Source of the DNA: Aquabacter sp. L1I39
Lineage (GTDB): Bacteria; Pseudomonadota; Alphaproteobacteria; Rhizobiales; Xanthobacteraceae
Assembly: GCF_017742835.1 (NCBI RefSeq)
Contig: NZ_CP072392.1
Location: forward strand, 5,270,180 to 5,334,179
Direction of reading: 5' to 3'
Length of the DNA stretch: 64,000 bases
This document shows, one piece after another, positions 34,949 through 44,536 of this stretch. Made by a program: the position numbers and the translations under genes. Each line of letters opens with the position of its first letter. Position 1 is the first letter of the stretch. Below the pieces are notes generated by a model that saw only the letters and a list, made by a program, of their open reading frames with translations, was not told the DNA's origin and ran no database searches.

Positions 34949-35617
34949 TCAGGACAGCAGCCGGCCCATGATCACGCCCGCAATGGCGGCTGAGGCAGCG
35001 ATGGCCAGGGTTTCCAGCGTGGCGCGAAACAGCGGCCGCTTGGCCACCAGGCCCCGCCCGATGCCCAGCGCCACCAGGAGCACGGTGGTGAGGACAAGGC
35101 TCACCACGCGTGCGCTTTCCATGGGAAGGAAAGCGAAGGGCAGCACCGGGGTGAAGCCGGCGAAGAGGTCCGACACGAACATCCAGGCCGCATGGGAAGT
35201 GGGGCTGGCTCCGTCCTCGGCCTCCGCCAGCTCCGCCCGCAGATTGATGGCCGCCCGGGGCGCGCGGACAAGCGCGGCCGAAACCGCTTCCACATCCGTC
35301 GCGTCCATGCCCCCGGCCGCAAGCGCGGCCGCAATGGCCCCCGCCTCGCGGGCGGCCGCCTCCGGCGACACCGGAGCATCGCGCCGGGCGCGCCGGGCAT
35401 CGCGCACCGATTCCGCATCCAGATAGCTGCCCGCCATCATGGAAACGGCGGCTGCCGCGGCCCCCGTGGCACCCGCGATGAGGACGGTGCGCGGGTCGCT
35501 GGTGGTCATGGCGACGCCGAAGACCAGGCCGAAGATGGAGACCGTGCCGTCCTCCATCCCGAAGACCACATCGCCGATGGAGGCCTTCAGAGAGGCTTTC
35601 AACCGCGCAAGACCCAT
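34949..35617 (-). CDS. VIT1/CCC1-family Fe2+/Mn2+ transporter
   Basis: A 222-residue membrane protein of the vacuolar iron transporter family. The first helices contain DVVFGMEDGTVSIFGLVFG and GATGAAAAAVSMMAGSYL. A charged cytosolic domain (about residues 65-130) carries several glutamates for metal binding, and three C-terminal helices follow (FTPVLPFAFLPMESARVVS, LTTVLLVALGIGRGLVA, ETLAIAASAAIAGVIMG). Likely exports ferrous iron or manganese from the cytoplasm. ATG at 35617. Convergent with the MgtC unit. Confidence 0.9.
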   Translation of the reverse strand: MGLARLKASLKASIGDVVFGMEDGTVSIFGLVFGVAMTTSDPRTVLIAGATGAAAAAVSMMAGSYLDAESVRDARRARRDAPVSPEAAAREAGAIAAALAAGGMDATDVEAVSAALVRAPRAAINLRAELAEAEDGASPTSHAAWMFVSDLFAGFTPVLPFAFLPMESARVVSLVLTTVLLVALGIGRGLVAKRPLFRATLETLAIAASAAIAGVIMGRLLS

Positions 35618-36113
35618 GAGGCGCCACCCCGCGAGCGCCGCCCGGCCCTCTGGCCCGGCCCCTGAGCCCCCGCCGCGTCAGCATAGAAGAGGCGCAACAT
35701 ATCGGAAGCGCCGCGCCTGCAAGGTCAGCAAGCTGCGCGAAAAAGTCGAGGGGCGCGCGTCCCCGCACGAGGGAACAATCCGCCGCCTCGCGCGTTCAAG
35801 GCGCGGTCGGTTCCGGCCTGGGGGATAGGATGACGCTTTCTCGGCGCAGCCGCACAACGTTACCGTGTGGGGAGCGAGCACGAAGGCCGCAGGTTCTGGC
35901 TCAGCATGGCAGGCCGGATTTAAACGGCGTCGCATGGCTTTGGTTCCACGCATCCGGCCCTGGCCCGCGCGGCCGCTGCCGCCCGGGGAGCCCTTCCCCC
36001 ATGCTTCCCGATTCCGCACAAGGGCAACACGCCACCTCGCCCCTCCTTCCGGCCCGGCAGCCTATCGCCTCCCCACGCGAACTCCCCCATAGTGCGCTTC
36101 GGATCGAACCTCG
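35618..36113. other. 500-base divergent intergenic region
   Basis: No gene recognised. It lies between the start of the VIT gene (minus) and the histidine kinase gene (plus) and must contain both promoters. Frames at 35678-36019 and 35830-36117 are proline/arginine-rich shadows without ribosome sites. I see no strong palindrome. Confidence 0.4.
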
Positions 36114-38699
36114 GTGAACGCCTCTCTGCACATGCCCCCCTCCTGGTTGTCCCTCGGCGGCGAATGCGGCGCCCTCATCGCCACCCGCGACTGGTCGAAG
36201 ACCTCGCTCGGCCCCATAGAGACGTGGTCGGAGCATTTCCGCTCCACCGTCTCCACCATCGTCAACTCTCCGGTGCCGAAGGTGCTGATGTGGGGCCCGG
36301 ACCACATCATGATCTATAACGACGCTTATGCGGTGATCGCCGGCGGCAACCACCCGCAAGCCCTGGGCGGGGCGGTGGACCAGATCTGGGCGGAGATCTG
36401 GGACTTCAACCGGCAGGTGATCGAGGTGGGCATGCGGGGGGAGGTGCAGTCCTTCACCGACCAGCCCATGACCCTGCTGCGCCACGGTGTGCCCGAGCAG
36501 GTCTATTTCGATCTCTTCTACACCCCGATCCTGACCGGGCGGGGCAATATAGGCGGCGTGCTGTGCACGGTGCTTGAGACCACCCAGCGGCTGAAGGTGG
36601 AACGGGACCTGCGCGCCAGCAACCGGCGGTTCCAGGGCGCGGTCGCCGCGGTGAGCGGTGTGCTGTGGACCAACTCTGCCGACGGCGAGATGGTGGGCGA
36701 GCAGCCCGGATGGTCCGCGCTCACCGGCCAGACCCAGGAGGAATACCAGGGCTATGGCTGGTCGAAAGCCGTCCACCCCGACGACATCGAGCCCTCCATC
36801 ATCGCGTGGCGGAAGGCGGTCGATGCGCGCTCCATCTTCGTCTTTGAACATCGGGTCCGCCGCCATGACGGGGTGTGGCGCACCTTCTCCATCCGCGCCA
36901 TCCCGGTGTTCGACGATACCGGCGAGATCTGCGAATGGGTCGGCGTCCATACCGACATCACCGACCAGCGGGAGGCGGAACAGCGCCTGCGGGACCACGC
37001 CCATGAGCTGGAACGCCAAGTGCGCCACCGCGAGCGGGCCGAGGAGCAGTTGCGCGCCCTCAACGAAACCCTGGAATGTCGGGTCGCCGCCGCCATCGAG
37101 GAACGCCGCCAGGCCGAACTCGCCCTTGCCCAGGCCCAGAAGATGGAGAGCGTCGGCAAGCTGACCGGCGGCGTCGCCCATGACTTCAACAACCTGCTGC
37201 AAGTGATCTCCGGCAATCTGCAATTGCTGGCCCGCGACGTGGCCGGCAATGAGAAGGCCGAGAAGCGCATCACCAACGCGCTCGCCGGCGTCTCGCGCGG
37301 GGCCAAGCTCGCGTCCCAGCTCCTGGCCTTCGGCCGGCGCCAGGCCCTGGAACCCAAGGTGGTGAACGTGACGCGTTTCGTGCGCGGCATGGACGAGATG
37401 CTGCGCCGGGCCATCGGCGAGGGCATCGAGATCGAGACCATCGCCTCGGGCGGACTTTGGAACACCTTCATCGATCCCACCCAGATCGAGAACGCCCTTC
37501 TCAACCTCGCCATCAATGCCCGCGACGCCATGGACGGCCAGGGCAAGCTGACCATCGAGCTGGGCAATGCCACGCTCGACGACGACTATGCCCGCGCCCA
37601 TGCGGAAGTGACGCCGGGCCAATATGTGATGCTGGCCGTGAGCGATACCGGCTGCGGCATCCCGCCCGACCTGATGGAGAAGGTGTTCGATCCCTTCTTC
37701 TCCACCAAGCCCGAGGGCAAGGGCTCAGGCCTTGGGCTGTCCATGGTCTATGGCTTCGTGAAGCAGTCCGGCGGCCACGTGAAGATCTATTCGGAGGTGG
37801 GCGAAGGCACCACCATCCGCCTCTATCTCCCTCGCGCCGTGGAGAGCGAGGATGTGGAGGTCATTCCCACCGCCGCCAACGTATCCGGGGGCACGGAGAC
37901 GATCCTGGTGGTGGAGGATGACGAGGAAGTCCGCAACACCGTCGTCGAGATGCTGACCGAGCTTGGCTACAACGTGCTCAAAGCAGTAGATGCCCAGTCC
38001 GGCCTCAGCGTGGTGGAAAGCGGCATCCCCATCGACCTCCTGTTCACCGACGTGGTGATGCCCGGCCCCATCAAGAGCACCGAACTGGCCCGCAAGGCCA
38101 AGGAGCGCCTGCCGCAGATCGCTGTGCTCTTCACCTCGGGCTACACGGAAAACTCCATCGTCCATGGCGGGCGGCTCGATGCGGGCGTGGAGTTGCTCTC
38201 CAAGCCCTATGCGCGCGAGGCCCTGGCGCGAAAGATCCGCCATGTGCTGGCCAATGAACGCCAACGTGCCGCGATGATGGCGCGCGCCTCTGCGCTTGCC
38301 AGCCGCGAAGAGGATGAGATGCAACCCGCCCCGGCTCCCCTTTCCGCCGCCGCCCGCACCCCGACCGTTCTCCTCGTGGAGGATGACCCCCTGATCCGCC
38401 TGTCCGCCAGCGAGATGCTCAAGGATGCGGGCTATCGCGTCCTGGAGGCGCACAATGGCGAGAGCGCGGTCACTTTGCTGGAGGAGGCCGAGGCGGATGT
38501 ACTGATGACCGACCTGAACCTGCCAGGCATGAGCGGGCGGGACCTCGCCGCACATGTGCGTCTGACCCATCCCGGGATGCGTATCGTCTTTGCCACGGGC
38601 GAGGCCAGCGTCAGCGAGGCAGGGGATGCCCTGCTTCTGCGCAAGCCCTATGTCTTCAAGGATCTGAAGGCCGTGGTCGAGGCGGCGCTCGCCGGCTGA
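36114..38699 (+). CDS. Soluble hybrid sensor histidine kinase with two receiver domains
   Basis: An 861-residue cytoplasmic kinase with no membrane helix. Order: N-terminal PAS-like domain (about 20-165; LGPIETWSEHFRS, VLMWGPDHIMIYNDAY), PAS domain (about 175-285; YGWSKAVHPDDIEP, WVGVHTDITDQR), coiled coil (about 285-345), HisKA with phospho-histidine in GGVAHDFNNLL (about 356), HATPase (DTGCGIPPDLMEKVFDPFFS, GKGSGLGLSMVYGFV), REC1 (aspartate about 646 in LLFTDVVMPG) and REC2 (aspartate about 800 in LMTDLNLPGM). The signal is unknown; PAS domains suggest light, redox or small ligand. GTG start; an ATG six codons later is possible. No DNA-binding partner is adjacent. Confidence 0.93.
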   Translation: MNASLHMPPSWLSLGGECGALIATRDWSKTSLGPIETWSEHFRSTVSTIVNSPVPKVLMWGPDHIMIYNDAYAVIAGGNHPQALGGAVDQIWAEIWDFNRQVIEVGMRGEVQSFTDQPMTLLRHGVPEQVYFDLFYTPILTGRGNIGGVLCTVLETTQRLKVERDLRASNRRFQGAVAAVSGVLWTNSADGEMVGEQPGWSALTGQTQEEYQGYGWSKAVHPDDIEPSIIAWRKAVDARSIFVFEHRVRRHDGVWRTFSIRAIPVFDDTGEICEWVGVHTDITDQREAEQRLRDHAHELERQVRHRERAEEQLRALNETLECRVAAAIEERRQAELALAQAQKMESVGKLTGGVAHDFNNLLQVISGNLQLLARDVAGNEKAEKRITNALAGVSRGAKLASQLLAFGRRQALEPKVVNVTRFVRGMDEMLRRAIGEGIEIETIASGGLWNTFIDPTQIENALLNLAINARDAMDGQGKLTIELGNATLDDDYARAHAEVTPGQYVMLAVSDTGCGIPPDLMEKVFDPFFSTKPEGKGSGLGLSMVYGFVKQSGGHVKIYSEVGEGTTIRLYLPRAVESEDVEVIPTAANVSGGTETILVVEDDEEVRNTVVEMLTELGYNVLKAVDAQSGLSVVESGIPIDLLFTDVVMPGPIKSTELARKAKERLPQIAVLFTSGYTENSIVHGGRLDAGVELLSKPYAREALARKIRHVLANERQRAAMMARASALASREEDEMQPAPAPLSAAARTPTVLLVEDDPLIRLSASEMLKDAGYRVLEAHNGESAVTLLEEAEADVLMTDLNLPGMSGRDLAAHVRLTHPGMRIVFATGEASVSEAGDALLLRKPYVFKDLKAVVEAALAG

Positions 38700-39023
38700 G
38701 CGGCCGCAGGCGCGGCGCGCTGGCCGGGGGGACGGCGATCGCTGTTGATACCGTTGCGAAATTTCCCACGCGCAGCCGACTTGGCCATGCATCGGTCGCA
38801 TTGACGTAAGGTAATGTCACGTCGCGGGGATCACGCCCCGCCTTCTGTCCGTCCCGTAGCGAAGGAGACGCTGTCATTCCAAGGGGTTTGAACGCATTCC
38901 GCCGCGGTGGACGACCGAAGGCTTTCCATCCGCCGCGCCAGCCGGCACCATGAGCCTGTTATTTCGCAGGGGTCGAGGCCGCGTGCGCCCCATGTCCTTC
39001 CGGCTGAACGAGACCGCGACCGC
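38700..39023. promoter_or_regulatory. Leader/promoter region of the mrp operon
   Basis: 324 bases without a gene. Near 38801-38819 there is an inverted repeat TTGAC-N10-GTCA, which could be an operator or contain a -35 element. The frame of mrpA stays open upstream to 38907, but that stretch does not look like family N-terminus. Confidence 0.45.
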
Positions 39024-41873
39024 ATGACTTTGCTGCTGGTTGTTCTTCTTCCCTTCCTTGGCGCTCTGCTTCCGCCACTGGTCATCCGGTCCGGTCGCAA
39101 CACCTGCGCGATGGTGACAGGATGCGTGACGCTCCTCGCCCTCGCTTTGCTTCTCCTTCACGCGCCGGCGGTGTTTTCCGGAGCGGTGCCGAAGGTGAGC
39201 CTGCCCTGGGTGCCGGGCATGGGTCTGTCGCTTTCCGTGTTTGCAGACGGGCTCGGCTTCTTTTTCGCGGCCATGATTCTCATGATCGGCCTGCTGGTGA
39301 TCGTCTATGCGCGCTTCTACCTGTCGCGCGAGGACCCCATGGGGCGTTTCTTCTCCTACCTGCTGCTGTTCCAGGGCGCGATGGTGGGGGTGGTGCTGTC
39401 GGACAATGTCATCGCGCTCCTGACCTTCTGGGAGATGACGAGCCTCACATCCTTCCTGCTCATCGGCTTTTGGCGCAAGCGCGCCGATGCCCGCCAGGGC
39501 GCGCGCATGGCGCTGGTGGTGACCGGCGGCGGCGGCCTTGCCCTCATTGCCGGCATGCTGCTGGTGGCCGAGGCGGCGGGCTCCTACCAGCTGTCCGAAA
39601 TCCTCGCGCGGGGCGACATGGTGCGCGCCTCCCCGCTCTATCTGCCGGCTCTGGTGCTGGTGCTGCTCGGCGCTTTCACCAAGTCCGCGCAGTTTCCCTT
39701 TCACTTCTGGCTTCCGCACGCCATGGCGGCGCCGACCCCAGTCTCGGCCTATCTGCATTCCGCCACCATGGTGAAAGCGGGCGTCTTCCTGCTGGCGCGC
39801 CTGTGGCCGGTGTTGGCGGGGACGGACGCCTGGTTCGTGATTGTCGCCCCCTTCGGCCTCGCCACCATGCTGGTGGGCGCCATCATCGCGCTGTTCAAGG
39901 ACGACCTGAAGGCCCTGCTCGCTTATTCCACCGTCAGCCATCTCGGCCTGATGACCATGCTTCTGGGCTTCGGCACGCCCATGGCGGCGGTGGCGGCGGT
40001 GTTCCACATCATCAACCACGCCACCTTCAAGGCCGCGCTCTTCATGAGTGCCGGCATTGTCGACCATGAAGCTGGCACTCGCGACATCCGGCGCCTGGGC
40101 GGCCTGCTCTGGCTGATGCCCATCACTGGCACGCTGGCGCTGATGGCCTCGGCCTCCATGGCCGGCGTGCCGCTGTTCAACGGCTTCCTGTCCAAGGAAA
40201 TGATGCTGGAGGAGGCGGCACATACCTCATATCTCGGCCTCGACCTGCTGTTCCCGGTACTGGCCACGGTCGCGGCGCTGTTCTCGGTGGCCTATTCGGC
40301 GCGCTTTGCCGTCGCCACCTTCCTCGGCAAGGCGCGCGACGACTATCCGAGCCATCCCCACGATCCGCCCGCGGGCATGTGGCTGCCGGTCGCGGTGCTG
40401 GTGGTGCCGGTGCTGGCCATTGGCCTTGCCCCCGGCTGGGTCGCCGGCCCGCTGGTGGCGCTGACCGCCGGCGCGGTGATCGGCGGGCCGCTGCCGGATT
40501 ATTATCTCGCGCTGTGGCACGGACTCACGCCCGCGCTCTTCATGAGCCTCATCGCCTTTGCCGGTGGCGCCGTCCTGGTGCTCGCGTTCGGCCGTCTTGA
40601 TGCGTTGCGCACCCGCCTGCCGCGCCTGGACGCAAAGTCCATGTTCGAGACCGTGACGATCACCCTTGTGGTCGCCTGCCGCCGCCTTCTCGCGGCACTC
40701 CATGACGGCGCGCTGCCCCGTTACATGGGTGTCATCCTCTCCACGCTCCTTGCGGTCGCCGGCTACGGCTTTTGGAGCGCCACCCACGAGGCCGGCGCGC
40801 GGACGCTCCTTCCCGTCAGCGTGCCGGCCGTCACAGCGCTCCTGGCGCTCATGCTCGCCAGCGGCATGGTGATGGCGCGACATGGGGACCGGCTGACCGC
40901 GCTGATCCTGACCGGCGTGGTCGGCGTCATCGTGGCGCTGGCTTTCATCCAGTTCTCCGCGCCCGACCTCGCCTTGACGCAGATTTCCGTGGACGTGGTG
41001 ACCACCATCCTGATGCTGCTGGCCCTCAACCTCCTGCCCAAGGCCACGCCGGCGCAGGACAGCCGCGCCGTGCGCTGGCGGGACGCAACGCTCGCCGGCC
41101 TCGTGGGGCTGGGCGTCGCGGGCCTTGCCTATGCGGTCATGACCCGCAACGGCACCAGCATTTCGGACTATTACCTCGCCCAGTCGAAGCCCGGCGGCGG
41201 CGGCACCAATGTGGTCAATGTCATCCTGGTGGACTTCCGCGGCTATGACACCTTCGCCGAGATCATCGTGCTCGGCATTGCCGCCCTGTCCATCTACGCC
41301 TTGCTCGACCCCGCCCTGAAGGGCGCCGCCGTGCGCCGCATCAAGGCCATGCTACCCAACGAGGAGGCCAAGGACGCCCATCCCCTTCTGCTGGTGGTGG
41401 CGACGCGCGTGCTTCTGCCCTTGTCGCTGGTGGTGGGGACCTACATCTTCCTGCGCGGGCACAACGAACCGGGCGGCGGTTTCGTCGCGGGCCTCGTGGT
41501 CGCCATCGCCATCATCATGCAATACATCGCCTCCGGCTATGGCTGGGCGGCCGACCGTATGCGCGTGGACGCTCAATCCTATATCGGGGTGGGCGTGGCC
41601 ATTGCCGGCGCCACCGGCATCGCCGCCTTCCTGTTCGGGCGGCCGTTCCTGACCTCCACCTTCGGCTACCTGAACTGGCCGGTGGTGGGCAAGTTCGAGG
41701 TGGCCTCGGCCATGGGGTTCGACCTCGGCGTCTTCCTCACCGTGGTGGGCGTAATGGTGCTGTCGCTGGCGCAATTGTCCCGCGTGGCCCGGCGGATCGA
41801 TCCCTCCCCCGAGAGCAAGGAGCCGATGGACGTGCAACTCGAACCGGCCGCCAGCCAGGTGCGGGAGAGCTGA
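39024..41873 (+). CDS. mrpA: Mrp Na+(K+)/H+ antiporter subunit A, fused with B domain
   Basis: A 949-residue membrane protein. The N-terminal two thirds is the NuoL-like MrpA part: SLTSFLLIGFWRKR, KSAQFPFHFWLPHAMAAPTP with the conserved lysine, SATMVKAGVFLLARLWP, FKDDLKALLAYSTVSHLGLM and HIINHATFKAALFMSAGIVDH. The C-terminus is an MrpB domain: RVLLPLSLVVGTYIFLRGHN, PGGGFVAGLVVAIAI. This A-B fusion defines the six-gene (group 2) Mrp systems of alphaproteobacteria (PhaA'-like). The start at 39024 is the natural N-terminus of the first helix, although its ribosome site is weak. First gene of mrpACDEFG. Confidence 0.93.
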   Translation: MTLLLVVLLPFLGALLPPLVIRSGRNTCAMVTGCVTLLALALLLLHAPAVFSGAVPKVSLPWVPGMGLSLSVFADGLGFFFAAMILMIGLLVIVYARFYLSREDPMGRFFSYLLLFQGAMVGVVLSDNVIALLTFWEMTSLTSFLLIGFWRKRADARQGARMALVVTGGGGLALIAGMLLVAEAAGSYQLSEILARGDMVRASPLYLPALVLVLLGAFTKSAQFPFHFWLPHAMAAPTPVSAYLHSATMVKAGVFLLARLWPVLAGTDAWFVIVAPFGLATMLVGAIIALFKDDLKALLAYSTVSHLGLMTMLLGFGTPMAAVAAVFHIINHATFKAALFMSAGIVDHEAGTRDIRRLGGLLWLMPITGTLALMASASMAGVPLFNGFLSKEMMLEEAAHTSYLGLDLLFPVLATVAALFSVAYSARFAVATFLGKARDDYPSHPHDPPAGMWLPVAVLVVPVLAIGLAPGWVAGPLVALTAGAVIGGPLPDYYLALWHGLTPALFMSLIAFAGGAVLVLAFGRLDALRTRLPRLDAKSMFETVTITLVVACRRLLAALHDGALPRYMGVILSTLLAVAGYGFWSATHEAGARTLLPVSVPAVTALLALMLASGMVMARHGDRLTALILTGVVGVIVALAFIQFSAPDLALTQISVDVVTTILMLLALNLLPKATPAQDSRAVRWRDATLAGLVGLGVAGLAYAVMTRNGTSISDYYLAQSKPGGGGTNVVNVILVDFRGYDTFAEIIVLGIAALSIYALLDPALKGAAVRRIKAMLPNEEAKDAHPLLLVVATRVLLPLSLVVGTYIFLRGHNEPGGGFVAGLVVAIAIIMQYIASGYGWAADRMRVDAQSYIGVGVAIAGATGIAAFLFGRPFLTSTFGYLNWPVVGKFEVASAMGFDLGVFLTVVGVMVLSLAQLSRVARRIDPSPESKEPMDVQLEPAASQVRES

Positions 41874-41876
41874 GCC

Positions 41877-42227
41877 ATGGAGCTGCTCGTCGCTGCCGGC
41901 ATCGGCATCCTCACCATGGTCGGCATCTATCTGGTGCTGCGCGCGCACACCTTTCCGGTCATTCTCGGCCTGACCTTCCTGTCCTATGCGGTGAACGTGT
42001 TCCTGTTCGCCATGGGCCGGCTCACCATCGACCGTCCCCCGGTGATCACGCCCGATGCCGTGGCCTATACCGATCCCCTCCCCCAAGCGCTGGTGCTCAC
42101 CGCCATCGTCATCTCCTTCGGCATGACCGCGCTCATCGTCGTGCTGGCGCTACGCGGCTTCCTTGAGACCGGGTCCGACAGCGCCCACCTCGACGCGCCT
42201 CGCACCGACAAGGGGGATGCGTCGTGA
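41877..42227 (+). CDS. mrpC: Mrp antiporter subunit C
   Basis: A 116-residue NuoK-like subunit with three membrane helices (AAGIGILTMVGIYLVLRAHT, FPVILGLTFLSYAVNVFLFA, and ALVLTAIVISFGMTALIVVL). The conserved loop RPPVI..AVAYTDPLPQALVLTAIVI is typical. It begins three bases after mrpA stop and its TGA overlaps the GTG start of mrpD, so translation is coupled. Confidence 0.94.
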   Translation: MELLVAAGIGILTMVGIYLVLRAHTFPVILGLTFLSYAVNVFLFAMGRLTIDRPPVITPDAVAYTDPLPQALVLTAIVISFGMTALIVVLALRGFLETGSDSAHLDAPRTDKGDAS

Positions 42228-43768
42228 CGGGGCCCGCCACCTCCCCCCTGGACCATGCCATCATCCTGCCGGTGCTGCTGCCGGCCATGACGGCCGCCTT
42301 CCTGGTACTGGCGCTGCGCCACCATCTCCGCCGCCAGCGCATCGTCTCGCTCGCCGCCACCTTCATGATGCTGGGCCTCGCCGCCTTCCTGTTCGCCCAC
42401 GCCTGCGACGGCACGGTGCGTGCCTATCAACTCGGCAACTGGCCAGCCCCCTTCGGCATCACGCTGGTGCTCGACCGGCTGTCCGCGGCGATGCTTCTGC
42501 TCACGGCCTTCCTCGCCGCCTGCGTCGCCATCTACGTGGCAGGCGGGGTGGATGGGAGGGGACGCCATTTCCATCCCCTGTTCCAGTTCCAGCTGATGGG
42601 CATCAACGGCGCCTTTCTCACTGGCGACGTATTCAACCTGTTCGTCTTCTTCGAGGTGATGCTCATCGCCTCCTACGGGCTGATGCTGCACGGGGGCGGA
42701 CCCGGGCGCCTGAAGGCGGGCTTTCAGTATGTGGCCATCAACCTTGTTCTCTCGGTGGTCTTCCTGGTGGCCGTGGGGCTCATCTATGCCGTCACCGGAA
42801 CGCTCTCCATGGCCGACCTCGCCGTAAAGGTGCCGCAGGTGGAGCCCGCCGATGCGGCGCTGCTGAAGACGGGCGCCCTGCTGCTGTTCCTGGTCTTCGC
42901 CACCAAGGCCGCTCTGGTGCCGCTCCACTGGTGGCTGCCGGCCACCTATGCCGGCACGTCCGCGCCTTCTGCCGCCTTGTTCATGATCATGACCAAGGTG
43001 GGCGCCTATGCGATCATCCGCGTCTACGGGCTGGTCTTCGGAGCGGGCGCCGGTCCGCTGGCGTTTGCCGCGGCGCCGTTCGTAGTTCCGGCCGCGCTCG
43101 CCACCCTGGTGCTGGGAGCGGTGGGCTTGGTGGGCAGCCGGACCCTGCGTGACCTCAGCGCCTTCGCGGTCATCGCCTCCATGGGCACGCTGCTCATTTC
43201 GCTCGGCCTTTTCGACGTGGCTGGGCTTTCGGCCGGCCTCTATTACCTCGTCCATTCGACGCTGGCGGGCGCTGCCCTGTTCCTGATTGCCGGCATCGTG
43301 CTGGAGCAGCGCGGGGCGGCCAGCGACCGCCTGATTTCAGCGCCCGCCATGGGCGGGGAGACGCTGCTGGCGGGGCTCTTCTTCCTTGCCGCCATCGCCC
43401 TTGTCGGCCTGCCTCCGCTCTCGGGCTTCATCGGCAAGGTGATGATCCTGGAGGCGGTGCGCACCTCGGCCATCTGGGCCTGGATCTGGTTCGCCATCCT
43501 CGGCGCCAGCCTGCTCATGACCTTCGGCTTCGCGCGAGCGGGCTCCGTGCTGTTCTGGGGCAGCGGGCCGGTCTCGGAACCCAAGCCCCTCCCGGCCCTG
43601 CCAGGCTTGGCCGCGGTTGTGCTCCTCATCGGCGCGACGGTGGCATGGACGCTGGCCGCCGGCCCGGCGGCGGGGGTGCTGGGCCTGACCGCGCAACAGG
43701 CCCTCGACCCCGATGCCTATATCCGTGCCGTCATTCCGCCTGCCGTCCAGTTCGCCGGGGAGCCGTGA
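42224..43768 (+). CDS. mrpD: Mrp antiporter subunit D
   Basis: A 514-residue NuoM/N-like proton channel subunit. Typical segments: FQFQLMGINGAFLTGDVFNL, FVFFEVMLIASYGLML with the key glutamate, KAALVPLHWWLPATYAGTSA, MTKVGAYAIIRVYGLVF, and HSTLAGAALFLIAGIV. GTG start at 42224 overlaps mrpC by four bases. Confidence 0.94.
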   Translation: MTGPATSPLDHAIILPVLLPAMTAAFLVLALRHHLRRQRIVSLAATFMMLGLAAFLFAHACDGTVRAYQLGNWPAPFGITLVLDRLSAAMLLLTAFLAACVAIYVAGGVDGRGRHFHPLFQFQLMGINGAFLTGDVFNLFVFFEVMLIASYGLMLHGGGPGRLKAGFQYVAINLVLSVVFLVAVGLIYAVTGTLSMADLAVKVPQVEPADAALLKTGALLLFLVFATKAALVPLHWWLPATYAGTSAPSAALFMIMTKVGAYAIIRVYGLVFGAGAGPLAFAAAPFVVPAALATLVLGAVGLVGSRTLRDLSAFAVIASMGTLLISLGLFDVAGLSAGLYYLVHSTLAGAALFLIAGIVLEQRGAASDRLISAPAMGGETLLAGLFFLAAIALVGLPPLSGFIGKVMILEAVRTSAIWAWIWFAILGASLLMTFGFARAGSVLFWGSGPVSEPKPLPALPGLAAVVLLIGATVAWTLAAGPAAGVLGLTAQQALDPDAYIRAVIPPAVQFAGEP

Positions 43769-43769
43769 C

Positions 43770-44261
43770 ATGCGCGAACGCCTCCTGCCCCATCCGCTGC
43801 TGACCCTGCTCATCGCCCTCGTCTTCGTGTTCCTGATGAATGCGGCGACACCGGGCGTGGTGGTGCTCGGCCTCATTCTCGGCGTGGCGATCCCGCTCAT
43901 CACCGCGCCCTTCTGGCCGGGCCGGCCGCGGCTGAAAGCGCCTTTGACGGCCGCGAGCTATGTGGTGGTCGTCCTGTGGGACATCGTGGTGTCCAACATC
44001 GAGGTGGCGCAGTTGATCCTGTTCCGCCCCGTGGACCGCCTGCGCACCCGTTACATCACGATCCCCCTCGACCTCGTCACACCCGAAGCCATCGCCATGC
44101 TCGCCGGGACCATCACCATGACACCCGGCACGGTGAGCGCGGACCTGAGCGCGGACGGCAAGGCGCTGCTGGTCCATTGCCTCGATGCGGGGGACCCGGA
44201 CGGCGCGGTCGCCACCATCAAGGCGCGCTATGAGAGCCGGCTGAAGAGGATCTTTGAATGA
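43770..44261 (+). CDS. mrpE: Mrp antiporter subunit E
   Basis: A 163-residue subunit with two or three N-terminal membrane helices (LLTLLIALVFVFLMNAATPG, VVVLGLILGVAIPLITAPFW, SYVVVVLWDIVVSNIEVAQL) and a cytosolic tail with IPLDLVTPEAIAMLAGTITM and TPGTVSADLSADGKALLVH, the MrpE signature. ATG at 43770 lies one base after the mrpD stop and overlaps mrpF at its end. Confidence 0.94.
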   Translation: MRERLLPHPLLTLLIALVFVFLMNAATPGVVVLGLILGVAIPLITAPFWPGRPRLKAPLTAASYVVVVLWDIVVSNIEVAQLILFRPVDRLRTRYITIPLDLVTPEAIAMLAGTITMTPGTVSADLSADGKALLVHCLDAGDPDGAVATIKARYESRLKRIFE

Positions 44262-44527
44262 TCTCCCTCGCCATTATGATCGCGGCGGGGGCCATCTGCC
44301 TCGCCATTCTCCTCACCCTCTACCGACTCGTAGCGGGGCCCGACGCCACCGACCGGGTGCTGGCCCTCGACACGCTGGTGATCGAGACCATCGCGCTCAT
44401 CGTGCTTATCGGCATCGCCTATGGCTCGGGCATGTATTTCGAGGCGGCCTTGCTGTTCGCCATGGTGGGCTTCGTGACCACCGTGGCCTTCTGCAAATAC
44501 CTGCTGCGCGGCAACGTGATCGAATAG
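44258..44527 (+). CDS. mrpF: Mrp antiporter subunit F
   Basis: An 89-residue three-helix subunit. The motif RLVAGPDATDRVLALDTL between helices one and two is the MrpF hallmark; the last residues KYLLRGNVIE are also typical. ATG overlaps the mrpE stop (ATGA). Confidence 0.94.
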   Translation: MISLAIMIAAGAICLAILLTLYRLVAGPDATDRVLALDTLVIETIALIVLIGIAYGSGMYFEAALLFAMVGFVTTVAFCKYLLRGNVIE

Positions 44528-44536
44528 GAGGCGCCG

